The notes beneath the pieces are model-generated. The model did no database searches. It had not been told where the DNA came from and saw only the letters and a program-made list of their open reading frames with translations. The translations under genes were made by a program, and so were the position numbers. From Candidatus Dormiibacterota bacterium (lineage in GTDB: Bacteria > Chloroflexota > Dormibacteria > Aeolococcales > Aeolococcaceae): a stretch of 6,776 nt of DNA. Shown here in pieces: positions 1 through 5,681 of this stretch; the first letter of the stretch is position 1, and each line of letters starts with the position of its first letter. The stretch is from NCBI GenBank assembly GCA_003170875.1, contig PMYJ01000024.1:1-6776 (forward strand). Reading direction: 5' to 3'.

Positions 1-137
1 CCCTCCCCGGCGCCGAGGTCCAGAGCCTGCCCAGGCGGAAGCGGTGTCACCAGTTCGCCCATCGCGGTATCGGGATGGATCGAGAAACGCCGTCCCACAG
101 CGGCATACCGCTCGTTCCAGTCTTCTCCGTGATCCAC
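1..137 (-). CDS. class I SAM-dependent methyltransferase, N-terminal part (cut by window edge)
   Basis: The frame opens with GTG at 137-135, preceded on the minus strand by GGAGG with a 7-base gap, and stays open for 45 codons to the window edge. The visible protein starts MDHGEDWNERY, continues through a helix-rich lead-in, and reaches ALDLGAGEG at residues 38-45 plus the partial next codon. DLGAGEG is the glycine-rich motif I that binds S-adenosylmethionine in Rossmann-fold methyltransferases. The lead-in pattern (DW..RY, then about 25 residues to motif I) resembles TehB-like and thiol methyltransferases, and it matches the layout of the methyltransferase at the right end of the window (6487 onward). 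The substrate cannot be told, because the specificity region lies outside. The gene lies 122 bases downstream of the alpha/beta hydrolase stop on the same strand, so co-transcription is possible. A different frame also offers an ATG in this region, but only the GTG frame gives the methyltransferase motifs. Confidence 0.82.
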   Translation of the reverse strand, partial: MDHGEDWNERYAAVGRRFSIHPDTAMGELVTPLPPGQALDLGAGE

Positions 138-144
138 CCTTGAT

Positions 145-149
145 CCTCC
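145..149 (-). promoter_or_regulatory. ribosome binding site for the left methyltransferase
   Basis: On the minus strand GGAGG ends 7 bases before the GTG at 137. It supports that GTG over the overlapping ATG at 150-148 in another frame, whose translation lacks methyltransferase motifs. Confidence 0.6.
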
Positions 150-259
150 ATTCGTGTCCGGTGGACGGCGTCGTCCCCGGGCGCCAGTCGCTGACGGGGG
201 AGGCATCGCCCACCGGCGTCATCTTGCTCCAGGAGGGGTGTCCGGCGCACCGAGCGGGG

Positions 260-1060
260 TCATGCACCGGGTTGCAGGCTCGACCGATGCGCTGACACCG
301 GCGGCGCGGCCGGCTCATCACTTTGGATCGCCCGGCGGAGGAAATCCGTCACCGCCGGAGCCACCGCGAGAAAGCGTTCGATGTCACCATGACCGGCGTC
401 GGGGACGACCAAGAGGTCCGTGCCTGGGGGTGCGGCTCGGCGCAGCGCCTGCGCGTCGGCGACGGGGATTACGGAGTCGATCGCGCCGTGGATCACCAGC
501 ACCGGCATGCGCAAGTGGGCGATGGTGGCGATGGGAGCGAACTCCGGGAAGCGCATGCCGATGGCGCGCTCGATCTCTCTCAGCACGGGCGAGATGGCGA
601 TCGCGGGCACACCGTGCCGAAGCATCAGCTGCCCCATGTACGCGGCGGCATCCGCCATTGAGGCGATGCTGACGACGGCGGCGATACGTCGGTCACGGGC
701 GGCGACGAGCAGGCAGGCCCCAGCTCCGACTGAGTGCCCCACGAGGACGATGCGATCCGCTTCGACGCGCGAGTCTTGCCGCAGCCAGAGGAGAGCACGC
801 TCGACATCGTCAGCGAAGCCTGGCATGGAACTGATGTCGCCGCCGTCGCTGCGCCCGTGCCCCCGAGCGTCGAGCAGGAGGACATGGAAGCCCGCGGCGT
901 GCAGCGGCGAGGCCACCGGGAGCATGGAGCTGGCGCTTGCACTCCAGCCGTGGAGCACCAAGGCAACGGGCTGAGGGCCGGCCGCGGGCGCCGGTATGAA
1001 CCAGGCGTGCAGGCGCCCCCCCGGAGCGGAGATGGTCACGTCCTCTGCCTCCAGCCCCAT
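260..1060 (-). CDS. alpha/beta hydrolase (serine hydrolase), start uncertain
   Basis: The protein from ATG 1060 is 266 residues with a full alpha/beta-hydrolase fold. The oxyanion-hole strand is VLHGWS (35-40), followed by DARGHGRSDGG (64-74). The nucleophile elbow is GHSVGAG with Ser110, the acid is Asp195 in HGAIDSVIP, and the catalytic histidine is His224 in DAGHGD. This family cleaves ester or related bonds; the substrate is not evident. The frame stays open upstream for 47 more codons to a TAG at 1204-1202. Those codons spell a credible membrane anchor (ALVCAAGLLLGWAAIRLGL) and a linker (RFFRVPHVH...TPAA) typical of N-terminally anchored members of the family, but contain no ATG, GTG or TTG. 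Either ATG 1060 is used and a cytosolic form is made, or the true 5' end is disrupted. An ATG at 1215 in another frame (MARNS then stop) would join it after a single-base shift. The gene lies downstream of the Dps gene on the same strand. Confidence 0.85.
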   Translation of the reverse strand: MGLEAEDVTISAPGGRLHAWFIPAPAAGPQPVALVLHGWSASASSMLPVASPLHAAGFHVLLLDARGHGRSDGGDISSMPGFADDVERALLWLRQDSRVEADRIVLVGHSVGAGACLLVAARDRRIAAVVSIASMADAAAYMGQLMLRHGVPAIAISPVLREIERAIGMRFPEFAPIATIAHLRMPVLVIHGAIDSVIPVADAQALRRAAPPGTDLLVVPDAGHGDIERFLAVAPAVTDFLRRAIQSDEPAAPPVSAHRSSLQPGA

Positions 1061-1201
1061 CGCGGCGGGAGTTGCACTGGAGTGAACGTGGGGAACACGA
1101 AAGAAGCGGACCAGGGCCCAGCGAAGACCGAGCCGGATTGCGGCCCATCCGAGGAGCAGCCCGGCGGCACAGACGAGGGCGCGGGCCGGCCGAGACGTCA
1201 G
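1061..1201 (-). other. open 5' extension of the hydrolase encoding a membrane-anchor-like segment
   Basis: These 47 codons are in frame with the hydrolase and directly follow an in-frame TAG at 1204-1202. The translation has one hydrophobic stretch (ALVCAAGLLLGWAAIRLG), then arginines and a Pro-rich linker. That is the usual layout of a type II membrane anchor before an alpha/beta-hydrolase domain. No conventional start codon occurs in it; the only near-cognate options are CTG codons, including the first codon after the stop. It is likely the remnant of a longer N-terminus. Confidence 0.55.
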
Positions 1202-1316
1202 CTATTCCGGGCCATGGGGCCCAGCCTCAGGCGGGTTGCGCATTGGGAGCCTCCGCTCAGACCACCATGTCGACGAGTGCCCAGCACCAGGGTGTGCGCC
1301 GTTGATGGGTGCGAGC

Positions 1317-1797
1317 CTACTGCAGCAGGCTGCGCAGCATCCAGGCGGCCTTCTCGTGGACCTGCATGCGCTGGGTGAGCAGATCGGCGGTCGGCTGGTC
1401 GCCGGCGGCGTCGGCGACGGCGAAAACCTCGCGTGCGGTGCGGACGGCCGCCTCCTGGCCGGCGACGAGACGACGGATCATCTCCGTGGCATCAGGTCGG
1501 TCATTGTCCTCGGCGATCGACGACAGCGTGGCGAACTCGTGATAGGTCGCGGGGGCGGGCGCGCCCAGGGCGCGGATGCGCTCGGCGATCAGGTCGACGG
1601 CGAGCGCCAGCTCCAGGTACTGCCCCTCGAACATCAGATGAAGGGTTTGGAACATCGGTCCCGTCACGTTCCAGTGGTAGTTCTGGGTCTTGAGGTAGAG
1701 GGTGTAGGTGTCGGCGAGAGACCGTGACAGACCCTGGGCGATCGCCTCGCGCTGCGGTGCCGGTGCCGATGTCGATGCGGGTGTCGAATCCGACCAT
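1317..1797 (-). CDS. dps: Dps-family DNA-protecting ferritin-like protein, apparent frameshift near the 5' end
   Basis: Dps proteins form 12-subunit cages that oxidise and store iron and shield DNA under starvation or peroxide stress. ATG 1797 has a strong RBS and starts MVGFDTRIDIGT, but that frame then loses similarity. The conserved body lies in another frame from about 1760 (PQREAIAQGLSRSLADTY...) to the TAG at 1319-1317. Skipping one base near 1761 gives a 159-residue protein, the usual Dps length. Numbered that way, the ferroxidase ligands are His41 (HWN), His53, Asp68 and Glu72. Their spacings of 12, 15 and 4 match the known Dps pattern DxxxE after two histidines. The C-terminus reads VHEKAAWMLRSLL, as in intact members. 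Within the body frame the first normal start is GTG 1667, which falls inside the HWNVTG core and would remove the first helix and one ferroxidase ligand. The shift site overlaps a tandem GGCACC repeat. It may be a sequence error or a real lesion. Confidence 0.85.
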
Positions 1798-1805
1798 GGA
1801 TGCTT

Positions 1806-1810
1806 CTCCT
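1806..1810 (-). promoter_or_regulatory. ribosome binding site for dps
   Basis: On the minus strand AGGAG ends 8 bases before ATG 1797 (AGGAGAAGCATCC then ATG). This is one of the best Shine-Dalgarno matches in the window. It argues that 1797 is the real start even though the conserved Dps body is in another frame. Confidence 0.7.
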
Positions 1811-1941
1811 GATCCTGTCTTGGTGACCTTCCCCCTTCGAGCCGCCGGCCCGTCGTGGCGGAGCGGTCCCGCCCGGTCCTTTCGAGCGTGTGCCTCCTTC
1901 GGAGCGGGGAGTAGGGGACTTAGCTGCCCAGAACGGGCTGG

Positions 1942-2847
1942 CTAGCCCCGTCGCGTGATCGCGAGCAGGTCCCTAGCGGGGCCGGCGGGCCGCTGTCCGG
2001 CTGGCCATATGGCGCGCAGGGCCCGGGTCAGGTCAACGCCCTCTACATCCACCTGAACGAGGCGTCCACTGCTCAGATCGTCCTGGACGGCGAGGCTACT
2101 GATCACCGCCGGTCCGGCGCCGGCGTAGACGGCGGAGCGCACGGCACTCGTCGAGGACAGCTCGAGCAATGGCGTCGCGAGCGGGGCGTACGCGGCCAGG
2201 GCATCCTCGAGCGTGGTTCGGGTGCCGGACGCGGGTTCCCTGTGGACCAGTCGCGTGGCGGCGAGCTCGGCGGCGCTCACCGGCCTGCGTCGCTTGGACC
2301 AGGGATGGCCACGCGCGACAACGACCAACAGCTGGTCGGTGGCCACGATCCGCCCGTTCACGCCGGCGGGCAACCCGGGCCCTTCCACGAAGCCCAGGTC
2401 GGCCTCCCCCTGCAGCACCTGCCGAACGACCTCGGTCGTGTTCACGGCGTCAAGACTGACCGCGGTCTCCGGGTGCCCGGCCGCCAGACGCACCAGCCAA
2501 TGGGGCAACAGATGCTCAGCGACGGTAAGGCTGGCCGCAACGCGCAGTCGGCCGTCCCGGCCGCTTCGCAGCGAGGTGATCCCGGCATCCAGAACCGCGG
2601 CCGCCGAGAGCACATCGCGCCCCCAGTCAGCCAGCAGTGCCCCGGCTGCGGTCAGAGCCGACCCTCGCGCAGTGCGCTCGACCAGAGCCAAACCCACGAG
2701 CTGTTCCATCCTCTGGATCCGGGCACTGACGGCCGGCTGGCTGATACCTCGCGCCGCCGCGGCCCGTCCCAGGCTCCCGGTAGCGGCCACGGCCATGAGC
2801 AACTCGAGGGAGTCGAGGTCCGGAACCCGCTGTGACAACACCGGCAC
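1942..2847 (-). CDS. LysR-type transcriptional regulator
   Basis: The product is 301 residues, the normal LysR length. A winged helix-turn-helix spans about residues 11-70 (LELLMAVAATGSLGRAAA, then GISQPAVSARIQRME, the recognition helix). An effector-binding domain with two alpha/beta lobes follows from about residue 98, with a hinge near HREPASGTR (202-210) and the typical VYAGAGPAVISSLAV stretch (240-254). Such proteins bind as tetramers and usually control a divergent neighbour. Here that neighbour is the TDT transporter at 2967, 119 bases away, with a perfect inverted repeat between them at 2872-2889. The start chosen is GTG 2847, with a weak GGTGG 6 bases upstream; it leaves a short leader before the HTH. 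The effector is unknown. The family resembles CbbR/CysB-type regulators only at a general level. Confidence 0.92.
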   Translation of the reverse strand: MPVLSQRVPDLDSLELLMAVAATGSLGRAAAARGISQPAVSARIQRMEQLVGLALVERTARGSALTAAGALLADWGRDVLSAAAVLDAGITSLRSGRDGRLRVAASLTVAEHLLPHWLVRLAAGHPETAVSLDAVNTTEVVRQVLQGEADLGFVEGPGLPAGVNGRIVATDQLLVVVARGHPWSKRRRPVSAAELAATRLVHREPASGTRTTLEDALAAYAPLATPLLELSSTSAVRSAVYAGAGPAVISSLAVQDDLSSGRLVQVDVEGVDLTRALRAIWPAGQRPAGPARDLLAITRRG

Positions 2848-2871
2848 AAGATACCACCACCCATAACCAAA

Positions 2872-2889
2872 CGTGATGGGTGCATCACG
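2872..2889. promoter_or_regulatory. perfect inverted repeat, probable LysR operator
   Basis: CGTGATG-GGTG-CATCACG has two perfect 7-bp arms around a 4-bp spacer and lies 25 bases from the LysR start in the divergent intergenic region. LysR proteins classically bind interrupted dyads here to repress themselves and activate the neighbour. It sits where the recognition site is expected for autoregulation. A GTG at 2880 inside it could open the transporter frame earlier, but the overlap with the dyad makes that start unlikely. Confidence 0.7.
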
Positions 2890-2892
2890 CCG

Positions 2893-2907
2893 TGACCCCT
2901 ACTGTCA
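2893..2907. promoter_or_regulatory. second short dyad, possible activation half of the LysR site
   Basis: TGAC-N7-GTCA lies 3 bases downstream of the perfect dyad on the transporter side. LysR sites often pair a strong recognition dyad with a weaker activation site nearer the target promoter, and this position fits. The 4-bp arms are short, so chance is possible. Confidence 0.3.
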
Positions 2908-2957
2908 ACAGACTGCGCCGATCACAGTTGAAGGTGAACGAAGTCCCCCCGCCACCC

Positions 2958-2961
2958 GGAG
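2958..2961 (+). promoter_or_regulatory. ribosome binding site deciding the transporter start
   Basis: GGAG ends 5 bases before ATG 2967. It favours this ATG over the in-frame GTG codons at 2880 and 2961; the latter overlaps the motif itself. Confidence 0.6.
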
Positions 2962-2966
2962 TGATC

Positions 2967-4133
2967 ATGCCCCTGGCCCTCGAGATTACCCACCGAGCGA
3001 CCACATCCAACCACCGCGCCTTCCCCTCCCTTGACCGGCCGGCGGACACAGTCAAGCATCTGGGGCCGAACTGGTTCGCCGCGGTCATGGGAACCGGGAT
3101 CGTGGCGACCGCCGCCATCAGCCTGCCGGTCCAGGTCGCCGGGCAACGCGGCTTCGCCCTCGCCGTGTGGGTCGTCGCAGCCACGCTTCTCCTGCTCCTA
3201 CTGGCAGCGACCGCCGCGCACTGGCTCAGGCACCCGCAGCTGGCCCGGGGGCACATCTCGCACCCAGTGATGAGTCACTTCTACGGCGCGCCGCCGATGG
3301 CGATGCTCACCGTCGGCGCCGGCGCGCTGCTGGTCGGCAAGGACCTGATCGGGCTGCGCGCCGCCGTTGACCTGGACTGGGTGCTCTGGATCGCCGGAAC
3401 GATCACGGGCCTGCTGAGTGCCGCAATCGTGCCGTACTACGCCTTCACTCGGCACGAGTACAAGCCCGAGAGCGCCTTTGGTGGCTGGCTCATGCCGATC
3501 GTCCCGCCGATGGTCTCGGCCAGCACCGGGGCACTGCTCGTGCCCTACGCCGCGGCTGGGCAGCCGCGCGAGACCCTGCTCCTCGGCTGCTACGTCATGT
3601 TCGGGATGTCGCTGTTCGCAAGCATCGTGATCATCAGCTTGATCTGGGGGCGCTTGACACAGCACAAGGTCGGGGCTGCCGCAGCGGTCCCGACGCTCTG
3701 GATCGTCCTCGGGCCGCTCGGACAGTCTGTCACCGCAGCCGGGCTGATGGGCAGCGCTGCCGTGGGCGTCCTACCCGCCCCGTACGCCGCCGGCGCTGCG
3801 GCCTTGGCACTGTTCTACGGCCTCGCGACATGGGGCTTCGCGATGCTGTGGCTGACCATCGCCGCAACCATCACGGTCAGAACCGCCCGAGAACATCTGC
3901 CGTTCACCCTGACCTGGTGGAGCTTCACCTTCCCGCTCGGCACGGTGGTCACGGGCACCAGCGGTCTCGCGCGCCGCACCGGGCTGGACGTGTTCGCCGT
4001 AGCCGCCGTCGTGCTCTACCTGTTCCTCCTCGCCGCCTGGGTCACGGTGTTCATCCGAACCACGCACGGCGCCGCCAACGGCCACCTGCTGCTGCCCCCA
4101 ACGGCGGCTGCCGCCTCGCCCAGCTACAGCTAG
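2967..4133 (+). CDS. TDT-family (TehA/SLAC1-like) membrane transporter
   Basis: From ATG 2967 the product is 388 residues with about ten hydrophobic helices, the TDT (tellurite-resistance/dicarboxylate transporter) architecture. Diagnostic segments are NWFAAVMGTGIVATA (35-49), HFYGAPPMAML (104-114), GGWLMPIVPPMVSASTGALL (172-191) and LTWWSFTFPLGT (315-326). Members move anions: tellurite-linked TehA, malate carriers, the yeast sulfite pump Ssu1 and plant SLAC1 channels. Substrate cannot be read from the sequence. The start is set by GGAG 5 bases before ATG 2967. An in-frame GTG at 2880 would add 29 polar residues and lies inside the probable operator, so it is disfavoured. The gene is divergent from a LysR regulator, a pairing that suggests effector-induced export or uptake of an organic or sulfur oxyanion. 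A long hairpin covers the stop codon. Confidence 0.9.
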   Translation: MPLALEITHRATTSNHRAFPSLDRPADTVKHLGPNWFAAVMGTGIVATAAISLPVQVAGQRGFALAVWVVAATLLLLLLAATAAHWLRHPQLARGHISHPVMSHFYGAPPMAMLTVGAGALLVGKDLIGLRAAVDLDWVLWIAGTITGLLSAAIVPYYAFTRHEYKPESAFGGWLMPIVPPMVSASTGALLVPYAAAGQPRETLLLGCYVMFGMSLFASIVIISLIWGRLTQHKVGAAAAVPTLWIVLGPLGQSVTAAGLMGSAAVGVLPAPYAAGAAALALFYGLATWGFAMLWLTIAATITVRTAREHLPFTLTWWSFTFPLGTVVTGTSGLARRTGLDVFAVAAVVLYLFLLAAWVTVFIRTTHGAANGHLLLPPTAAAASPSYS

Positions 4134-4168
4134 TCGTCGGAGACGCAGCCGACGAGTTGGGCGAGGCG
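4112..4168 (+). terminator. two-tier hairpin across the transporter stop codon, possible terminator
   Basis: CGCCTCGCCCA (4112-4122) pairs perfectly with TGGGCGAGGCG (4158-4168). Inside it TCGTCGG (4134-4140) pairs perfectly with CCGACGA (4149-4155) around an 8-base loop. The stop TAG lies at 4131-4133, between the left arms. There is no T-tract, but U-less hairpin terminators are commonly proposed in high-GC Gram-positives. It could instead stabilise the 3' end of the mRNA or mark an old insertion junction. Confidence 0.5.
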
Positions 4169-4490
4169 CCAGCCCTTCGGACCACCGGCCTGGCAGGCCG
4201 CCGCGGTGATCGCCGTCAACCTGGTGGCGATGCTCTCGGCGGTGCTGCTCGACACCCTGCCGAAGCCTCCGGTCTCGAGCGACGCTCCTATCCTCGACGA
4301 GCACCTCGCGGTGGAGGATGACGAGCCGAGCCACCGTCTGGCCACCACGGTGCGCCGCTGGATGATCGCTACCCCCGGCCGCCTCACTCGCAGCGGCCGC
4401 CGGCTCCACCTTCACCTGCCCCGCGGCTGGCTCTGGGCCGACCGGATCATCGCCGTCTATGCGCGCCTGCGGCTGATCCCCACCACCTGA
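4134..4490 (+). pseudogene. C-terminal remnant of a transposase (IS1380-like suspected)
   Basis: Directly after the transporter stop the same frame stays open for 118 codons to the TGA at 4488-4490. The last third (TVRRWMIATPGRLTRSGRRL, then HLHLPRGWLWAD and YARLRLIPTT) has the Arg-rich, LhLP..W.W...LR.iP ending that I associate with DDE transposases of the IS1380 type. The preceding part has one hydrophobic stretch (AAVIAVNLVAMLSAVLLD) and an acidic linker. The catalytic DDE region is absent, so at most about a quarter of such a transposase is present. No start with a good RBS is seen; an internal ATG at 4206 could open a 94-residue product, but I do not think it is a functional gene. The family assignment is from memory of C-terminal patterns and is tentative. 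An independent small membrane protein cannot be excluded. Confidence 0.5.
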
Positions 4491-4712
4491 CCTTCACCCG
4501 CCACTTCGCTCCTCCGCGACGACCGGCGTCAGCATTCTCTGCGACCGGTCCGGCCCCCCTGCATCGCCGCGACGATCACCGAGAACCGCCACGGGTGCGT
4601 CGCCGCACCCGGCCTCCACCCTCGAACTCCACCCCCAACCGCTCAACAGCTCCACTGATCGCCGCCAACATCCTCTGCCGCGCCCGCCGCAGCCCTTACC
4701 CACCGATTCAGG
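4491..4712. other. gene-free stretch between transposase remnant and PHP gene
   Basis: These 222 bases are C-rich on the plus strand and hold no frame with recognisable protein features. They probably form the 3' non-coding part of the decayed insertion element. A sequence ACCCACCGATTCAGG near 4697-4711, abutting the PHP stop, is where an element end could lie, but no matching left end or target duplication is visible. No convincing terminator is seen for either converging gene. Confidence 0.4.
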
Positions 4713-5489
4713 TCAGACTGCCCCGCGTCCCACCTGGCCGCGCTGCCGCTTGAGGTTCAATTCCACCAGCGATCGCCATTGCTGCCCCAGACGCATCTGG
4801 AGCGGGGGCCCGGGCGGCTGCACGCCGCGGAGTGGCGAGGTCGTGCGCGCTTCGATGGCCCGGCGGAGATCGCCAGCCCCGCGCCCGGGGTAGGTGCTGA
4901 CCAACCGCCCCAGGTCGTGGGCCCCGAAATGGCTGTCCCCGGCCGCCATTCGGGCGCCGACCTCTTCTCGGTGGGCGGCGCAGAACTCGTCGAGGCGCCT
5001 CCAGGTACCGGGCAGCACCGGGGCGGTGTGGCGGACCTCGATGCCATCGATCGCCCGCGTCTCCAGCAGCCGCCTCAGCCTCCGCTCGCTGATCGAGGCG
5101 AACCACGTGGGCATGAAGGGATGGGCCACCACCGCCAGGCCCCCCGCCTCGTGGATGGCGTCGACGGTGTCCTCCACCGGCATGTGCATCCGGATCGCCC
5201 GGTCGATGAAGATGCCCACCACGTGGATGCCGGGGGGGAAGGAGCAGGTCACCTCCTCTCCGGGCACCACGTCGACGCCCAGCTCGGCCCCCACCTCGAT
5301 CGCCTCTCCCAGGGGTGACACCGTGTCATGGTCGGTGACGCAGATCACCGACAGACCGATCGCGGCCGCGGCCCTCACCAGGTCGACCGCCGTCACCATG
5401 CCGTCGCTTGCCGTGGTGTGGCTGTGGGTCTCGGCGACGCTCAGCCCCTCCGGCCGGGCAATGCGCGGGCCGATTTCCATATCAGCCAC
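4713..5489 (-). CDS. PHP-domain metal-dependent phosphoesterase
   Basis: The 258-residue protein carries the PHP (polymerase and histidinol phosphatase) metal-site motifs in order: HSHTTASDG with His22, His24 and Asp29; TDHDT with Asp53 and His54; GEEVTCSF with Glu79; IHVVGIFID with His89; VVAHPF with His123; and AGDSHFGAHDLGR with Asp185 and His187. These residues usually hold three divalent metals that hydrolyse phosphomonoesters or phosphodiesters. Relatives include histidinol phosphatase and the nuclease/phosphatase YciV (TrpH-like), but the HF-A-hD.GRL context and short length make this a stand-alone PHP protein of unknown substrate. The start is GTG 5489 with GGAAG 6 bases upstream; an in-frame ATG at 5480, three codons on, is an equal alternative. 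The gene diverges from the thioredoxin operon and converges on the transporter. Its C-terminal tail (NLKRQRGQVGRGAV) ends next to suspected insertion debris and may have been altered. Confidence 0.88.
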   Translation of the reverse strand: MADMEIGPRIARPEGLSVAETHSHTTASDGMVTAVDLVRAAAAIGLSVICVTDHDTVSPLGEAIEVGAELGVDVVPGEEVTCSFPPGIHVVGIFIDRAIRMHMPVEDTVDAIHEAGGLAVVAHPFMPTWFASISERRLRRLLETRAIDGIEVRHTAPVLPGTWRRLDEFCAAHREEVGARMAAGDSHFGAHDLGRLVSTYPGRGAGDLRRAIEARTTSPLRGVQPPGPPLQMRLGQQWRSLVELNLKRQRGQVGRGAV

Positions 5490-5591
5490 CCGCCGCTTCC
5501 GGAGCGGGTGAGGCCGCGTTCAGGACGTACCGCAAATCCTGCAAGCGGGCGACGCGGGGGACCACGATCCGTATGGTGCCTCACCGGGCGA

Positions 5592-5610
5592 TGGGGTTGC
5601 TCTGGGGTTG
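5592..5610 (+). repeat. two TGGGGTTG direct repeats one helical turn apart
   Basis: TGGGGTTG occurs at 5592-5599 and 5603-5610, 11 bases start to start. The second overlaps the -35 box. The G-run core resembles the right half of the downstream operators (GGGGTAT, GGGGTTA), so they may be extra half-sites for the same regulator. Confidence 0.4.
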
Positions 5611-5636
5611 ACGGAATACCCCGTGGGGTATATTGT
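5608..5636 (+). promoter_or_regulatory. promoter of the thioredoxin-OsmC-methyltransferase operon
   Basis: TTGACG (5608-5613) and TATTGT (5631-5636) are 17 bases apart, close to the housekeeping sigma consensus. The gap holds the ATACCCC-GT-GGGGTAT dyad, so a bound repressor would block polymerase directly. Transcription would start near 5643, leaving a leader of about 40 bases. Confidence 0.68.
5616..5631. promoter_or_regulatory. CsoR/CstR-type operator 1
   Basis: ATACCCC-GT-GGGGTAT has perfect 7-bp arms around 2 bases. Operators of this shape (AT-flanked C-run then G-run) are known for the CsoR family of repressors, including copper-sensing CsoR and persulfide-sensing CstR. It sits between the -35 and -10 boxes, the position expected for repression. 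Which ligand the cognate repressor senses cannot be told from the DNA. Confidence 0.75.
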
Positions 5637-5651
5637 AGGCGGGTCGTAAGG

Positions 5652-5667
5652 ATACCCCCAGGGGTTA
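5652..5667. promoter_or_regulatory. CsoR/CstR-type operator 2, imperfect copy
   Basis: ATACCCC-CA-GGGGTTA repeats the left arm of operator 1 exactly and matches 5 of 7 bases of the right arm. It lies 36 bases downstream of operator 1, in the predicted mRNA leader. Paired operators are common for tetrameric CsoR-family repressors. Confidence 0.6.
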
Positions 5668-5672
5668 CAATT

Positions 5673-5678
5673 GAGGTG
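5673..5678 (+). promoter_or_regulatory. ribosome binding site for thioredoxin
   Basis: GAGGTG, with GAGG ending 5 bases before ATG 5682, decides the start. The frame is open far upstream across the promoter, but translation there would be meaningless read-through of the regulatory region. Confidence 0.7.
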
Positions 5679-5681
5679 ATC

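Noticed and set aside
163..176. GGACG-N4-CGTCC hairpin between the hydrolase and the left methyltransferase
   Set aside because: Only 5-bp arms, no T-tract, and such short dyads are common at this GC content.
154..245. GTGTCCGG direct repeat at 154-161 and 238-245
   Set aside because: Eight bases, 84 bases apart, with no promoter elements around them; chance is a sufficient explanation.
1798..1941. Terminator or promoter between the LysR stop and dps
   Set aside because: Only 4-5 bp stems (for example GCCC-N5-GGGC near 1924-1936) and no box pair close to a known sigma consensus; nothing strong enough to list.
2880..2966. Earlier GTG start for the transporter, adding 29 residues
   Set aside because: The GTG lies in the loop of the operator dyad, the added residues are polar and unlike the family, and ATG 2967 has a good RBS.
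3198..4415. Long minus-strand open frames opposite the TDT transporter
   Set aside because: Arg-, Gly- and Gln-rich low-complexity translations, typical mirrors of a high-GC gene; the plus-strand product is clearly the real one.
5328..5681. N-terminal extension of the thioredoxin frame across the promoter region
   Set aside because: The extension would read through the promoter and both operators; ATG 5682 with GAGGTG gives a normal thioredoxin N-terminus.
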